Assembly: GCA_937888775.1 (NCBI GenBank)
Contig: CALAQT010000196.1
Location: forward strand, 1-8,034
Source: an uncultured Actinomycetes bacterium
GTDB lineage: Bacteria > Actinomycetota > Thermoleophilia > Solirubrobacterales > Solirubrobacteraceae
DNA length: 8,034 nucleotides
Direction: 5' to 3'
Numbering within the stretch: the first letter of the stretch is position 1; every line of letters begins with the position of its first letter. Below the pieces are notes generated by a model. The model worked only from the letters and a program-made list of their open reading frames with translations. It had not been told where the DNA came from and did no database searches. Made by a program: the position numbers and the translations under genes. This document shows, piece after piece, positions 1 through 7,074 of this stretch.

Positions 1-1
1 T

Positions 2-58
2 GTGACCGTCAACCGAGGATCGCCGTCGAAGTTCCACGACGATCCGGACATCCTCTGA
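2..58 (+). CDS. C-terminal end of an unidentified element gene (5' partial)
   Basis: A short open frame enters from the left edge and stops at TGA 56-58, giving a tail that ends in KFHDDPDIL. Most of its codons end in G or C (about 15 of 18), like the other genes here, while the competing frame through the same bases is much poorer in G/C at third positions. I therefore read it as the 3' end of a gene that starts outside the window. A GTG at its first codon could in principle be a start, but an 18-residue gene is unlikely. The product is not recognisable from so few residues. Confidence 0.45.
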   Translation: MTVNRGSPSKFHDDPDIL

Positions 59-69
59 GCGAGTCCTAC

Positions 70-285
70 GTGCGCCGCCACCCAGACGTGTTCGGCAGGC
101 TCGATGGCTTCCCAGGTGTCGTCCTTCACGACCGTGCGCGCGTGGAATCGTTGCTGACCGCACGCTGCCCTAGCGAGCAGTCACAAGCGGTCGCAACGCC
201 AGTCGCAGAGCCAAGGCCGACGACCAAGCGACGGCGAGTTATTGGCACCAGCGCCAACCGGCTGCCAATTCGGGGTGAGCGATGA
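70..285 (+). CDS. Small hypothetical element protein (71 aa)
   Basis: A GTG start gives a 71-residue basic protein. The first 30 residues, containing HPDVFGRLDGFPGVV and RARVESLL, have a faint look of a small winged-helix DNA-binding fold (a short hairpin, then a helix), but no family is recognised. The second half is a proline- and arginine-rich tail (TTKRRR). Its TGA overlaps the ATG of the next gene by 4 bp, which supports translation and coupling to the terminase genes. The start is uncertain: the frame is open to the left edge, and a CTG at 55-57 would overlap the upstream stop by 4 bp in the style of this element. The Shine-Dalgarno match before GTG 70 is weak. DNA recognition is only a guess. 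Confidence 0.5.
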   Translation: MRRHPDVFGRLDGFPGVVLHDRARVESLLTARCPSEQSQAVATPVAEPRPTTKRRRVIGTSANRLPIRGER

Positions 286-722
286 CCGAGCCGACCCCCC
301 ATGCTTTGCATCTGAGCGAGCTTGCTCCGCCGCGCGGTAACGCTTTGACGCACGGAGCATTTTCAGATTCGCTCGTTAGCCCGCGGGCACGCGAGCTTGC
401 CGAGCAGACCCTCGGCGCGCACCTTCACCTGGACGCGGCCAAGGACGGCCCCGCCATCGCCCGGTACTGCACGCTGCTGGCGCGCATCGAGCGCGTCAAC
501 TGCTGGCTGGCCGACCAGCCCGACGACGTGTTCAGCGACCCGGAGATGGGCACGGTGCACGCGGCCCACGAACGGCTCGACAGGTGGAACCGGCAGGCCG
601 AGGCGGCTGAGCACCGGCTGGCCATCGACCCCTACACCCGGTCCAAGCTCGGGCTGGTGCAGGCAGCGGCCTTCGACCTCGCCCGTGCGATGAGCGACGC
701 CGGGGAGGAGCACGATGGCTGA
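282..722 (+). CDS. Probable terminase small subunit
   Basis: This 146-residue protein directly precedes and overlaps the large terminase gene, the standard place for the small subunit that recognises the packaging site and delivers DNA to TerL. Its N-terminus carries RGNALTHGAF (about residues 18-27), a GN...HGA pattern I associate with phage small-terminase-like proteins. The remainder is mostly helical, with a central helix around residues 60-76 and a C-terminal segment (IDPYTRSKLGLVQAAA, about 115-130) resembling the P27-type small terminase tail. The start ATG overlaps the preceding stop as ATGA and has a weak GGTGAG upstream. The call rests mainly on position plus these short motifs. An unrelated small packaging or head protein is the alternative. 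Confidence 0.65.
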   Translation: MTEPTPHALHLSELAPPRGNALTHGAFSDSLVSPRARELAEQTLGAHLHLDAAKDGPAIARYCTLLARIERVNCWLADQPDDVFSDPEMGTVHAAHERLDRWNRQAEAAEHRLAIDPYTRSKLGLVQAAAFDLARAMSDAGEEHDG

Positions 723-2394
723 CGCGACTACCCCCGGCGCTTTGCAGTCCAGCCTCTCCGAGTTCGCGCGCGCAGCCGGTTGTCCGCTCGCGGATTTCCA
801 GATTCGGGCTTTGGAACTGCTGCTGCGGATCACGGTGATCGTGGCGCCCCGGCAGAGCGGCAAGTCGCGCTCGCTGGCGATCTTGGCGCTCTGGTGGGCT
901 TACCGGCAGCGCAAGCAGCGCATCTTGATCGTGTCCGCCGGGGAGGAAGGCTCGCGGCGTCTGCTGGCGGAAGTCCGGCGGATCGCGCAGGGCAGCGACC
1001 TGCTCCGCGGGAGCGTGGTCGATGAGTTCGCGGGGCTGTTGACGCTGAGCAACGGCTCGGAGATTCGGAGCGTCCCGGCGTCGGAGAGGCAGGTGAGGGG
1101 CTGGTCCACGGACCTGCTGCTGGTCGATGAGTGCGCCCTGGTGAGCGACGACCTGCTGTTGGGGGCGGCGATGCCGACCACGGCGGCGCGGTCCGAGGCG
1201 AGGATTGTCCTGGCGTCGTCCGCGACGGTGGCCGCGGGCAGCTTCTACGACCACGCGAAGCTGGGCGAAGCGGGCAGCGAGCATGTGCGGACCTTCCGCT
1301 GGTCGTTGACGGAGTGCCCGTGGATCGGCGCGAGCGCGATTGCTGCGGCGCGGGAGTCGATGAGTGAGCTTCGGTTCAGCGCCGAGTACGAAGGGCAGTT
1401 CGCGGGGTCGGGTGATTCGCTGTTCCCGCGCGCGGTGCTGGACCGGGCGACCGTGGACTACACCCCGGACTTGATGATGGGCGCCACGGGGCTGGCGCGC
1501 GGGCTTGGCGGAGTGGACCTTGCGACGACGAACGACCTGTGCACCAAAGTCGTCATCGCGCGGCTGGCGGTCCCTGGCCGTCGCGTGTTCGGGGTCCGCT
1601 ACGCCCATGCGTGGCCGCAGGGCGAGTTGCTGCACAAGGTGTCCGGGGACATCGTGCGGAGCCCGGCTCTCCTTCACATCCTGAGCGTGGATGGCACCGG
1701 CATGGGCGGCCCGATCTTCACTCAGGAAATATCCCCGCGCTACGAGCGGGAGCGGCCCTACACGGCGGGCGGCGGGCGGCTCCCGTCGCGCGGGCTGGTG
1801 ATGGTGCAGGAGAAGCTCTACAGCATCGGCGCGGAACCTCCGCCGAAACCGCGGCGGCGGCGCGAGCCGTCTGCGTCGTTCGTGACGGACAAGCGCGCCA
1901 TCGTGTTTAGCTCGGCACTCAAGGCGGCGGGCTACAGCGGGCTGCGGCTGATGATCGACCGGGGCGAGCTTGTGATCCCGGCGAGCGCCAGCGACCTGAT
2001 CCGCGAGATGCTGATGCTCCGAGTGGACCTGAGCCCGACGGGCGTCGAGCGCATCGAAGCGGCGGGCAGCGGACGGGACGACCTGTGCGACGCGCTCATG
2101 CTCGCCACGGCGCCCTACCGGCGCGACGGGTGCAGTTGGAAAACGTATCTCGCTGATCTGCTCAACCCGGCCAGCGTGCTCCCGGAGCCGTATCTCCCGG
2201 CGGCGGTCGCGGCATCGGAGCACGTGGACGGCCCGGACGGGCTGCGCGTGCCCAGACGCCCCGTGTGGATGAGCGTGGCGGGCAGCGAGCTAACCCTTCC
2301 CCCCGGCCTTGACCTCGTTGACCCGGAAACCCGAGAGGTGCAGCGGCAGGTGCGCGAGGCCCTGAGAACCCCAACCACAAGGAGCACACGATGA
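715..2394 (+). CDS. Phage terminase large subunit (TerL)
   Basis: This is the DNA-packaging motor: an N-terminal ATPase that translocates DNA into the prohead and a C-terminal RNase H-like nuclease that cuts it. Visible motifs in the 559-residue product are Walker A APRQSGKS (residues 44-51), Walker B LLLVDEC (134-140, acidic D138/E139), the coupling motif ASSAT (167-171), and nuclease acidic residues in GVDLATTND (D268), SVDGTGMG (D326) and RDDLCDALMLA (around 455-464). Length is within or slightly above the usual range. A basic, proline-rich stretch (PPPKPRRRR, about 375-383) lies between nuclease motifs, and about 95 residues follow the last motif. The ATG is set by GGGGAGGAG 4 nt upstream and overlaps the small-subunit stop by 8 bp. 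No portal gene follows, which is unusual. Confidence 0.95.
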   Translation: MADATTPGALQSSLSEFARAAGCPLADFQIRALELLLRITVIVAPRQSGKSRSLAILALWWAYRQRKQRILIVSAGEEGSRRLLAEVRRIAQGSDLLRGSVVDEFAGLLTLSNGSEIRSVPASERQVRGWSTDLLLVDECALVSDDLLLGAAMPTTAARSEARIVLASSATVAAGSFYDHAKLGEAGSEHVRTFRWSLTECPWIGASAIAAARESMSELRFSAEYEGQFAGSGDSLFPRAVLDRATVDYTPDLMMGATGLARGLGGVDLATTNDLCTKVVIARLAVPGRRVFGVRYAHAWPQGELLHKVSGDIVRSPALLHILSVDGTGMGGPIFTQEISPRYERERPYTAGGGRLPSRGLVMVQEKLYSIGAEPPPKPRRRREPSASFVTDKRAIVFSSALKAAGYSGLRLMIDRGELVIPASASDLIREMLMLRVDLSPTGVERIEAAGSGRDDLCDALMLATAPYRRDGCSWKTYLADLLNPASVLPEPYLPAAVAASEHVDGPDGLRVPRRPVWMSVAGSELTLPPGLDLVDPETREVQRQVREALRTPTTRSTR

Positions 2395-2588
2395 CCGATG
2401 ACACCATGTTGGCCGAGCTGCGAGCGGAGCTTGCCAAACAGCGGGAGGACAGCGACGCCCGGTACGACGCTCTGGTGGCAGAGCTTGACCGCCAGAACCA
2501 GAAGGACGAGGAGCCCAAGCCCCTCACGGCGGCGGGCGTGGCGGAGACGCTAAGCCGCGGATACGAACAGGACGGGGGCGAGTCGTGA
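2391..2588 (+). CDS. Small acidic coiled-coil protein (65 aa), unknown function
   Basis: The 65-residue product is dominated by a charged helix (residues 4-37, with spaced leucines in LAELRAELAK and ALVAELDRQN) typical of a short coiled coil, followed by an acidic, flexible tail. The ATG overlaps the TerL stop by 4 bp and sits 6 nt after AAGGAG (2379-2384). Its own stop overlaps the next start as GTGA, so it is expected to be made in step with TerL. The family is not recognised. Its place just after the terminase would suit an accessory packaging, scaffold or head-assembly protein, but that is inference from position only. Confidence 0.75.
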   Translation: MTDDTMLAELRAELAKQREDSDARYDALVAELDRQNQKDEEPKPLTAAGVAETLSRGYEQDGGES

Positions 2589-3235
2589 GCGCCATAGCGG
2601 AGCGTCTGGAGGAGCTTTACACCGCGGTGTCCGCTGCCAAGCACCGAGTAGCCGAACTCGACGCTGCGCGCCGGGATGGTGCCCGCCGGGTGGAGCGCGC
2701 CCGGATGGAACTGCTGGAGCACTACCGCGCCCAGGGGCGCGGCGAGGCACCCGCGGACGATAAGGGCGACCTGGCGATGGGACAGGAGCCGATCACGGAG
2801 GAGCAGCGGTTGGTGGCCGCTCTGCACGAGGCCGAAGGCGGCCTAACGATGCGCCCGGTGCAGTACCCGATGGGCAACGGCGACGCGGACATCGCGCTGG
2901 TCGCGGTCGATGAGCGCGCCGAGGCGATGCACGAGGGCGCCGTGGAGATGCTCGCGGAGCGCGAGAGCGAACTCCAACAGCACGTGGCGTCGAACCTCAC
3001 CGCGCTGGCGGTGGAGCGCGCTCCGCGCGCCGGGGAAATCCGGGACCGGGTGGCCGTGGTGCTGATAGAGGGCCGGGCGGTCGCGGATGCCTATGAGCGA
3101 ACCAAGAACGGCTGGGTCGAACTGCTCAAGCTCGCGGGCCGGAAGGACCTGATCGCCGAGATCCCGGCGAACCCGCTGCGCGGCATCAACGGATTGGAGG
3201 CGGCGGTGTTGCCGATGCCGGTCAGCTTCACGTAA
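2585..3235 (+). CDS. Helical protein of unknown function (216 aa)
   Basis: The product starts at a GTG that overlaps the previous stop by 4 bp. It is rich in Ala, Glu and Arg and looks almost wholly helical. An N-terminal coiled coil (about residues 3-48) is followed by a short less-helical part (MRPVQYPMGNGD, about 88-99), a second long helix region (about 108-145), and a more globular C-terminus ending PLRGINGLEAAVLPMP. No catalytic motif, signal peptide or membrane segment is seen. It occupies the slot where a portal would normally follow TerL, but it is far too short for a portal (usually more than 400 aa) and shows no resemblance to one. A scaffold, structural or capsid-modifying protein is possible. 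I do not recognise a family. Confidence 0.8.
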   Translation: MSAIAERLEELYTAVSAAKHRVAELDAARRDGARRVERARMELLEHYRAQGRGEAPADDKGDLAMGQEPITEEQRLVAALHEAEGGLTMRPVQYPMGNGDADIALVAVDERAEAMHEGAVEMLAERESELQQHVASNLTALAVERAPRAGEIRDRVAVVLIEGRAVADAYERTKNGWVELLKLAGRKDLIAEIPANPLRGINGLEAAVLPMPVSFT

Positions 3236-3240
3236 CCCGC

Positions 3241-3311
3241 TGCGGCGGCGTGCCGTGCGTCCTGCGCTGGCCCTGGCTAGGCGCCCGCAGGACGCACGGC
3301 ACGCCGCCGCA
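3241..3311 (+). repeat. 26-bp perfect inverted repeat (strong hairpin; possible terminator)
   Basis: The left arm (3241-3266) and right arm (3286-3311) are exact reverse complements with a 19-base loop. The arm starts TGCGGCGGCGTGCCG and is very GC-rich, so the RNA hairpin would be extremely stable. It begins 5 nt after the stop of the 216-aa gene and ends 15 nt before the Shine-Dalgarno site of the next gene. There is no run of T after the stem on either strand, so a classic intrinsic terminator is not certain, although actinobacterial terminators often lack the U-tract. Other options are an mRNA 3'-end stabiliser, a recombination or packaging site, or a binding site for a dimeric protein. 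Confidence 0.85.
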
Positions 3312-3326
3312 AGACGACAAACGGAC

Positions 3327-3333
3327 AAAGGAG
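3327..3333 (+). promoter_or_regulatory. Shine-Dalgarno site AAAGGAG
   Basis: AAAGGAG lies 7 nt before the GTG at 3341. It is near-consensus and is the main reason for accepting the short 51-codon gene that follows it. Confidence 0.75.
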
Positions 3334-3340
3334 CACCGCA

Positions 3341-3496
3341 GTGGACGAACCCATAGACGAGCCCACCAAGGACGCCATCAAGTTCGGCGTCACCGAAGAA
3401 CCACCGGAAGAACTGCCGCCCGGCATCGCCGGGCTGGTCGGAGCGGGTGGGCTTGGCCCGCTCGCCCCGACCCCGCCCACCGAAATCACCCACTAA
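3341..3496 (+). CDS. Small acidic proline-rich protein (51 aa), easily missed
   Basis: GTG 3341 to TAA 3494-3496 encodes 51 residues. The N-terminal half is acidic (MDEPIDEPTKDAIKFGVTEE), followed by PPEELPPG and a Gly/Pro-rich end with GLVGAGGLGPLAPTPP. A near-consensus AAAGGAG stands 7 nt upstream, and codons are strongly G/C-ending. It lies after the 26-bp hairpin and 16 nt ahead of the 88-aa gene, so the two probably form a small transcription unit or a read-through part of the terminase operon. Composition suggests a largely disordered peptide. The family and function are unknown. Its small size means automated callers would often drop it. Confidence 0.65.
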   Translation: MDEPIDEPTKDAIKFGVTEEPPEELPPGIAGLVGAGGLGPLAPTPPTEITH

Positions 3497-3500
3497 CACC

Positions 3501-3506
3501 AAGGAG
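3501..3506 (+). promoter_or_regulatory. Shine-Dalgarno site AAGGAG deciding the 3513 start
   Basis: AAGGAG stands 6 nt before ATG 3513. It selects this start over an in-frame upstream GTG at 3447, which would place 22 extra codons inside the preceding gene. Confidence 0.75.
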
Positions 3507-3512
3507 ACCATC

Positions 3513-3779
3513 ATGGCTCGATTGAAACAAGCAGGGCCGCCCCGCGAGGTGCTGACCCCGGCGCCCATGAACCCCAAGCACCTCACCGACCGCCAGAACG
3601 GAATCCCTGCCCAGTTCCGGGCGGCCGACAAGGAAGGCGAGCAGGCCGCGCAGGACGGGACCACGGCTGGCGCTGACGGCATGCCACCGAACCCGAACAC
3701 CGCGCCCGGCAGTAACAAGAGCATCCCGGCGCCGTTCCGGGACGCCATCGTCACGCCCGCCGGGTTCCACGTACCCTAG
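3513..3779 (+). CDS. Small protein with duplicated IPAxFR motif (88 aa)
   Basis: The 88-residue product begins at ATG 3513 after AAGGAG. It is rich in Pro, Ala, Gly and Asn, and probably mostly unstructured. A short motif occurs twice, exactly 40 residues apart: GIPAQFRAA (30-38) and SIPAPFRDA (70-78), which suggests an internal duplication or two copies of a peptide that binds a partner. No transmembrane segment or enzymatic motif is visible. It ends just before a hairpin that probably terminates this small unit. The family is not recognised. A structural tail or head accessory peptide, or a helper-interaction peptide, are only possibilities. Confidence 0.7.
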   Translation: MARLKQAGPPREVLTPAPMNPKHLTDRQNGIPAQFRAADKEGEQAAQDGTTAGADGMPPNPNTAPGSNKSIPAPFRDAIVTPAGFHVP

Positions 3780-3783
3780 CCGC

Positions 3784-3817
3784 TATGCCCGGGGACTTGC
3801 CGCAGTCCCCGGGTATA
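3784..3817 (+). terminator. Hairpin terminator after the 88-aa gene
   Basis: A perfect 10-bp GC-rich stem (CCCGGGGACT 3788-3797 with AGTCCCCGGG 3804-3813) has a 6-base loop, and a G-U plus three A-T pairs extend it to 14 bp. It starts 5 nt after the preceding stop. The right flank lacks a clear T-run, so termination is probable rather than certain. Confidence 0.6.
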
Positions 3818-3826
3818 TGCTAGACT
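3797..3826 (+). promoter_or_regulatory. Putative promoter of the RHH regulator-integrase operon
   Basis: A -35-like TTGCCG (3797-3802) and a -10-like TAGACT (3821-3826) are separated by 18 nt, a good fit to housekeeping sigma consensus in actinobacteria. The expected start of transcription is near 3833, about 37 nt before the regulator's GTG. The -35 box covers the last base of the stem and five of the six loop bases of the hairpin terminator just described, so both elements share DNA. Confidence 0.55.
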
Positions 3827-3834
3827 CCCCTGGC

Positions 3835-3845
3835 GTTAGGCTAAC
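3835..3845 (+). promoter_or_regulatory. Palindrome GTTAGGCTAAC, candidate operator
   Basis: GTTAG-G-CTAAC is a perfect 11-bp odd palindrome 8 nt after the -10 box, at the expected transcription start. This is a natural place for the RHH protein encoded just downstream to bind and repress its own operon. The assignment is inferred from position and symmetry. Confidence 0.45.
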
Positions 3846-3869
3846 AACGACGCAGAAAGGCAGGCTACA

Positions 3870-4279
3870 GTGGACTTTACGGTGTATGTCCCCGATGACC
3901 TCGGGGAGCGACTAAAGAGCGTGGCGCCGAAGGTGAACTTCTCGGCACTGTTCCGGGAGGCGGCGAAATCAGAGCTAGACAGGCTCGACCGCACCGCCGA
4001 GATGGCTGGAGATGCGCAGGAGTTCGAGTTGGACATGCGGTTGCCGGAGGGCACCCCTTACGTGGGCGTGATCCGAGGCGAACAGCTCACCAACACCCAC
4101 AACGGGTGCACCTTCTATCTAACCGACGACGGGCGGGTGCTCGCCTACTACGACAAACCGGCGGAAGGTGAGCCATACGTCGTGCAGGTCGAAAATGCTG
4201 GGGTCCAGTCGGGCTACGCCTCCAACGAAGATTTCATCAAGGTGGCCGCGGCGTTGGGCGAAAAGGCACGGTGTCAGCT

Positions 4280-4283
<4 letters not shown>
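3870..4283 (+). CDS. Ribbon-helix-helix DNA-binding regulator with C-terminal domain (137 aa)
   Basis: Residues 1-40 fit an RHH (Arc/CopG-like) fold: a short strand (DFTVYVPDD), then two helices (LGERLKSVAP and NFSALFREAAKSELDRL). RHH dimers insert the strand into the major groove and typically repress their own promoter. A second domain (about 62-137) with YVGVIRGEQL, FYLTDDGRVLAYYD and FIKVAAALGEK resembles domains I recall next to integrases in actinobacterial elements, but I cannot name it. The GTG start follows AGAAAGG by 9 nt. Its stop overlaps the integrase ATG by 4 bp, so the two are probably co-translated. It likely controls integrase expression or excision direction. A type II antitoxin is a less likely alternative, since no toxin gene is adjacent. 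Confidence 0.7.
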
Positions 4284-5622
<1,339 letters not shown>

Positions 5623-5632
5623 GGAGCCACCG

Positions 5633-5638
5633 AGTTTA
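5633..5638 (-). promoter_or_regulatory. Possible -10 box of tRNA-Arg
   Basis: On the minus strand, TAAACT ends 10 nt before the mature tRNA 5' end, a suitable place for a -10 box. No convincing -35 is seen 17-18 nt further upstream. Confidence 0.4.
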
Positions 5639-5741
5639 TTGCGGGGAAGCGGTACTCGTCGCGTAGCGCCCCCGAGGTCGTGCGGCAATCCCGCCGCCAG
5701 CGTGGCCGGGCGGCCTCTCGGGCTTCCAGGTCCCTCGCCTG

Positions 5742-5747
5742 TAGGCT
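5742..5747 (+). promoter_or_regulatory. -10 box TAGGCT for leaderless transcription of the lipoprotein gene
   Basis: TAGGCT fits TANNNT and ends 6 nt before GTG 5754, so transcription should begin at or next to the start codon. No Shine-Dalgarno site is present, and no clear -35 is seen. Confidence 0.55.
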
Positions 5748-5753
5748 GACGCC

Positions 5754-6092
5754 GTGAAACCTTCCCTTGCCTTCCTGCTGGCCGTCTTCGCGTTTGTCGT
5801 CACCGGCTGCGGAAGCACGAGCACCGGAACCGCGACCACCGGAACCGCGACCATCGCTACTACGACCGGGCAGTCGACGGTGCAGGTCCAGGTCAAGGAA
5901 TACCCGGCCCAGGTCCAGCACAACATCATCGTCGGCTGCACCACGAGTGGAGGCACGGCATCACAGTGCCGTTGCTACCTCAAGAAGCTCGAGGCTCACC
6001 TCACGGTCAAACAGCTGGCCGCCATCGAACGGGCCACCGGCCCGCCGTCTCCCAGCTTGGCCAAATACGCGAAGGAATGCCAGGGCGCATAG
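5754..6092 (+). CDS. Small secreted lipoprotein with four further cysteines
   Basis: The GTG start gives 112 residues. A basic start and hydrophobic segment (residues 4-16) lead to the lipobox VTGC, with Cys19 as the lipidation site, so the mature protein should be anchored on the outer face of the membrane. A Ser/Thr/Gly linker (20-42) follows, then a small domain with C62, C72, C74 and C109, which could form two disulfides (pattern C-x9-C-x-C plus a C-terminal Cys). I recall similar small Cys-containing proteins in soil actinobacteria but know no function. It lies just outside the integrated element and is probably host DNA. The start is supported by the signal peptide and the TANNNT box. 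Confidence 0.8.
   Translation: MKPSLAFLLAVFAFVVTGCGSTSTGTATTGTATIATTTGQSTVQVQVKEYPAQVQHNIIVGCTTSGGTASQCRCYLKKLEAHLTVKQLAAIERATGPPSPSLAKYAKECQGA
5823..5852 (+). repeat. Tandem 15-bp repeat in the lipoprotein linker
   Basis: ACCGGAACCGCGACC occurs twice in direct succession. It encodes the TGTAT repeats of the Thr-rich linker after the lipidated cysteine, so linker length may vary between strains by slippage. Confidence 0.8.
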
Positions 6093-6109
6093 GGCAGCGC
6101 GGGTGCGAG

Positions 6110-6115
6110 TAGCAT
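6110..6115 (+). promoter_or_regulatory. -10 box TAGCAT for leaderless transcription of the hydrolase gene
   Basis: TAGCAT fits TANNNT and ends 7 nt before GTG 6123. There is no Shine-Dalgarno site in the 30-nt gap after the lipoprotein gene, so the hydrolase probably has its own leaderless promoter. Confidence 0.55.
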
Positions 6116-6122
6116 CACCGCC

Positions 6123-7004
6123 GTGCCCGACCGCGCCGATGTGACGTTCGACTCAGGCGGCGAGCGCTGCGCGGCCTGGCTGTACAGCCCGCAGGGAGCA
6201 ACCGCGTGCGTCGTCCTTGCCCACGGCTGGACGGGGGTGCGCGAGCAGCGCCTGGACGCGTTCGCCGAGCGCTTCGCCGCCGCGGGGCTCGCCGCGCTCG
6301 TCTTCGACTACCGCCACTTCGGAGCCAGCGAGGGACAGCCGCGCAGCCTGCTCGACATCGGGCGCCAGCTCGCCGACTGGCGCGCCGCCGTCACCTACGC
6401 GCGCAGCCTCGAGGGCATCGACGCTGAACGCGTGGCCCTGTGGGGCAGCTCCTTCAGCGGCGGGCATGTCATCGAAATCGCCGCCCGCGACCCGCGCATC
6501 GCCGCCGTCGTCGCGCAGGTGCCCTTCATCGATGGCCTCGCCAACCTCATGCGCCTCGGCAAGGTGCACTCGCTGCGCCTCACCGTCGAGGGCATCAAGG
6601 ACCAGGCGGGTGCGCTCCTGGGCCGCCCGCCGCACATGCTCGCCTCCGTCGGGCCGCCCGGCTCCACCGCCGTGATGACCTCGCCCGACGCCGAGCCCGG
6701 CTTCCTCGCGCTGAACCCTGAGGGTCTGTCCTGGCCCAACGAGGCCGCCGCGCGGATCGCTCTGCGCGTTGCCGCCTACCGCCCGATCCGCAGCGCCGAG
6801 CGAGTGCGCTGCCCGATCCTCTTCGCCGTCGCCGACGAGGACGCCGTCACTCCGCCCGACCTCGCCGAGAAGGCAGCCATGCGTGCGCCCCACAGTGAGA
6901 TCCGCCACTACCCCGGCGGGCACTTCGACCCCTACGTGGGCGAGCTGTTCGAGCGCGTCGTCGCGGACGAGACCGAGTTCCTGCTGCGCACCCTCGGCGG
7001 ATAG
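6123..7004 (+). CDS. Alpha/beta hydrolase (dienelactone hydrolase/acyl-esterase-like)
   Basis: The 293-residue product has a complete alpha/beta-hydrolase layout: oxyanion-hole region VVLAHGWTG (31-38), the FDYRHFGASEG strand-loop (61-71), nucleophile elbow LWGSSFSGGH with Ser110 as predicted nucleophile, acid residue in VADEDAVTPP (probably D240, possibly D238) and histidine H267 in YPGGHFDPY. The elbow reads G-S-S-F-S-G rather than strict GxSxG, a variation I associate with some actinobacterial hydrolases of this group. A cap-like insertion lies between about 140 and 215. No signal peptide, so it is cytoplasmic. Substrate unknown; an ester, lactone or acyl-peptide is possible. The GTG start is supported by the adjacent TANNNT box and by the N-terminal strand beginning at once. 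Confidence 0.85.
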   Translation: MPDRADVTFDSGGERCAAWLYSPQGATACVVLAHGWTGVREQRLDAFAERFAAAGLAALVFDYRHFGASEGQPRSLLDIGRQLADWRAAVTYARSLEGIDAERVALWGSSFSGGHVIEIAARDPRIAAVVAQVPFIDGLANLMRLGKVHSLRLTVEGIKDQAGALLGRPPHMLASVGPPGSTAVMTSPDAEPGFLALNPEGLSWPNEAAARIALRVAAYRPIRSAERVRCPILFAVADEDAVTPPDLAEKAAMRAPHSEIRHYPGGHFDPYVGELFERVVADETEFLLRTLGG

Positions 7005-7017
7005 GGCAGTCGGGAGG

Positions 7018-7031
7018 GCGCCCCGGGGCGC
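7018..7031. repeat. 14-bp GC palindrome between hydrolase and RNase Z genes
   Basis: GCGCCCCGGGGCGC is a perfect palindrome in the 70-bp gap. As RNA it would give only a 5-bp stem with a 4-base loop and has no T-run, so it is at best a weak terminator. It may be chance in GC-rich DNA. Confidence 0.3.
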
Positions 7032-7061
7032 GCGAACCGCACGCGGCGCGTCTGCCGTCGC

Positions 7062-7067
7062 TACCGT
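7062..7067 (+). promoter_or_regulatory. -10 box TACCGT for leaderless transcription of the RNase Z gene
   Basis: TACCGT fits TANNNT and ends 7 nt before ATG 7075, with no Shine-Dalgarno site between. It supports ATG 7075 over a longer frame that enters from inside the hydrolase gene. Confidence 0.5.
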
Positions 7068-7074
7068 TGCCCGC

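Noticed and set aside
203..213. TCGCAGAGCCA shared with 5529-5539 as a possible attachment-site duplicate
   Set aside because: An 11-bp match is expected by chance in 8 kb of GC-rich DNA, and it lies outside the tRNA, whereas the core should include tRNA 3' sequence.
532..2223. Long open frame on the minus strand opposite TerL
   Set aside because: It is a codon-bias shadow: antisense frames stay open in GC-rich genes. Its product is Arg/Pro/His-rich with no motif, while the plus strand has the full TerL motif set.
3447..3512. Upstream GTG start for the 88-aa gene
   Set aside because: It would lie within the 51-aa gene and has no ribosome site, whereas ATG 3513 has AAGGAG 6 nt upstream.
3250..3525. 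Arg/His-rich open frame across the 26-bp hairpin
   Set aside because: It reads through the inverted repeat and out of frame through the better-supported 51-aa gene; it has no ribosome site.
4271..4279. GTG 4271 as the integrase start
   Set aside because: Not excluded, but ATG 4280 makes the ATGA overlap typical of this element. AAAAGG is 4 nt from the GTG and 13 nt from the ATG, so spacing does not settle it.
6769..7074. N-terminal extension of the RNase Z frame back into the hydrolase gene
   Set aside because: The added residues are Arg/Ser/Pro-rich shadow translation of the hydrolase. The RNase Z fold starts at ATG 7075, which has its own TANNNT box.
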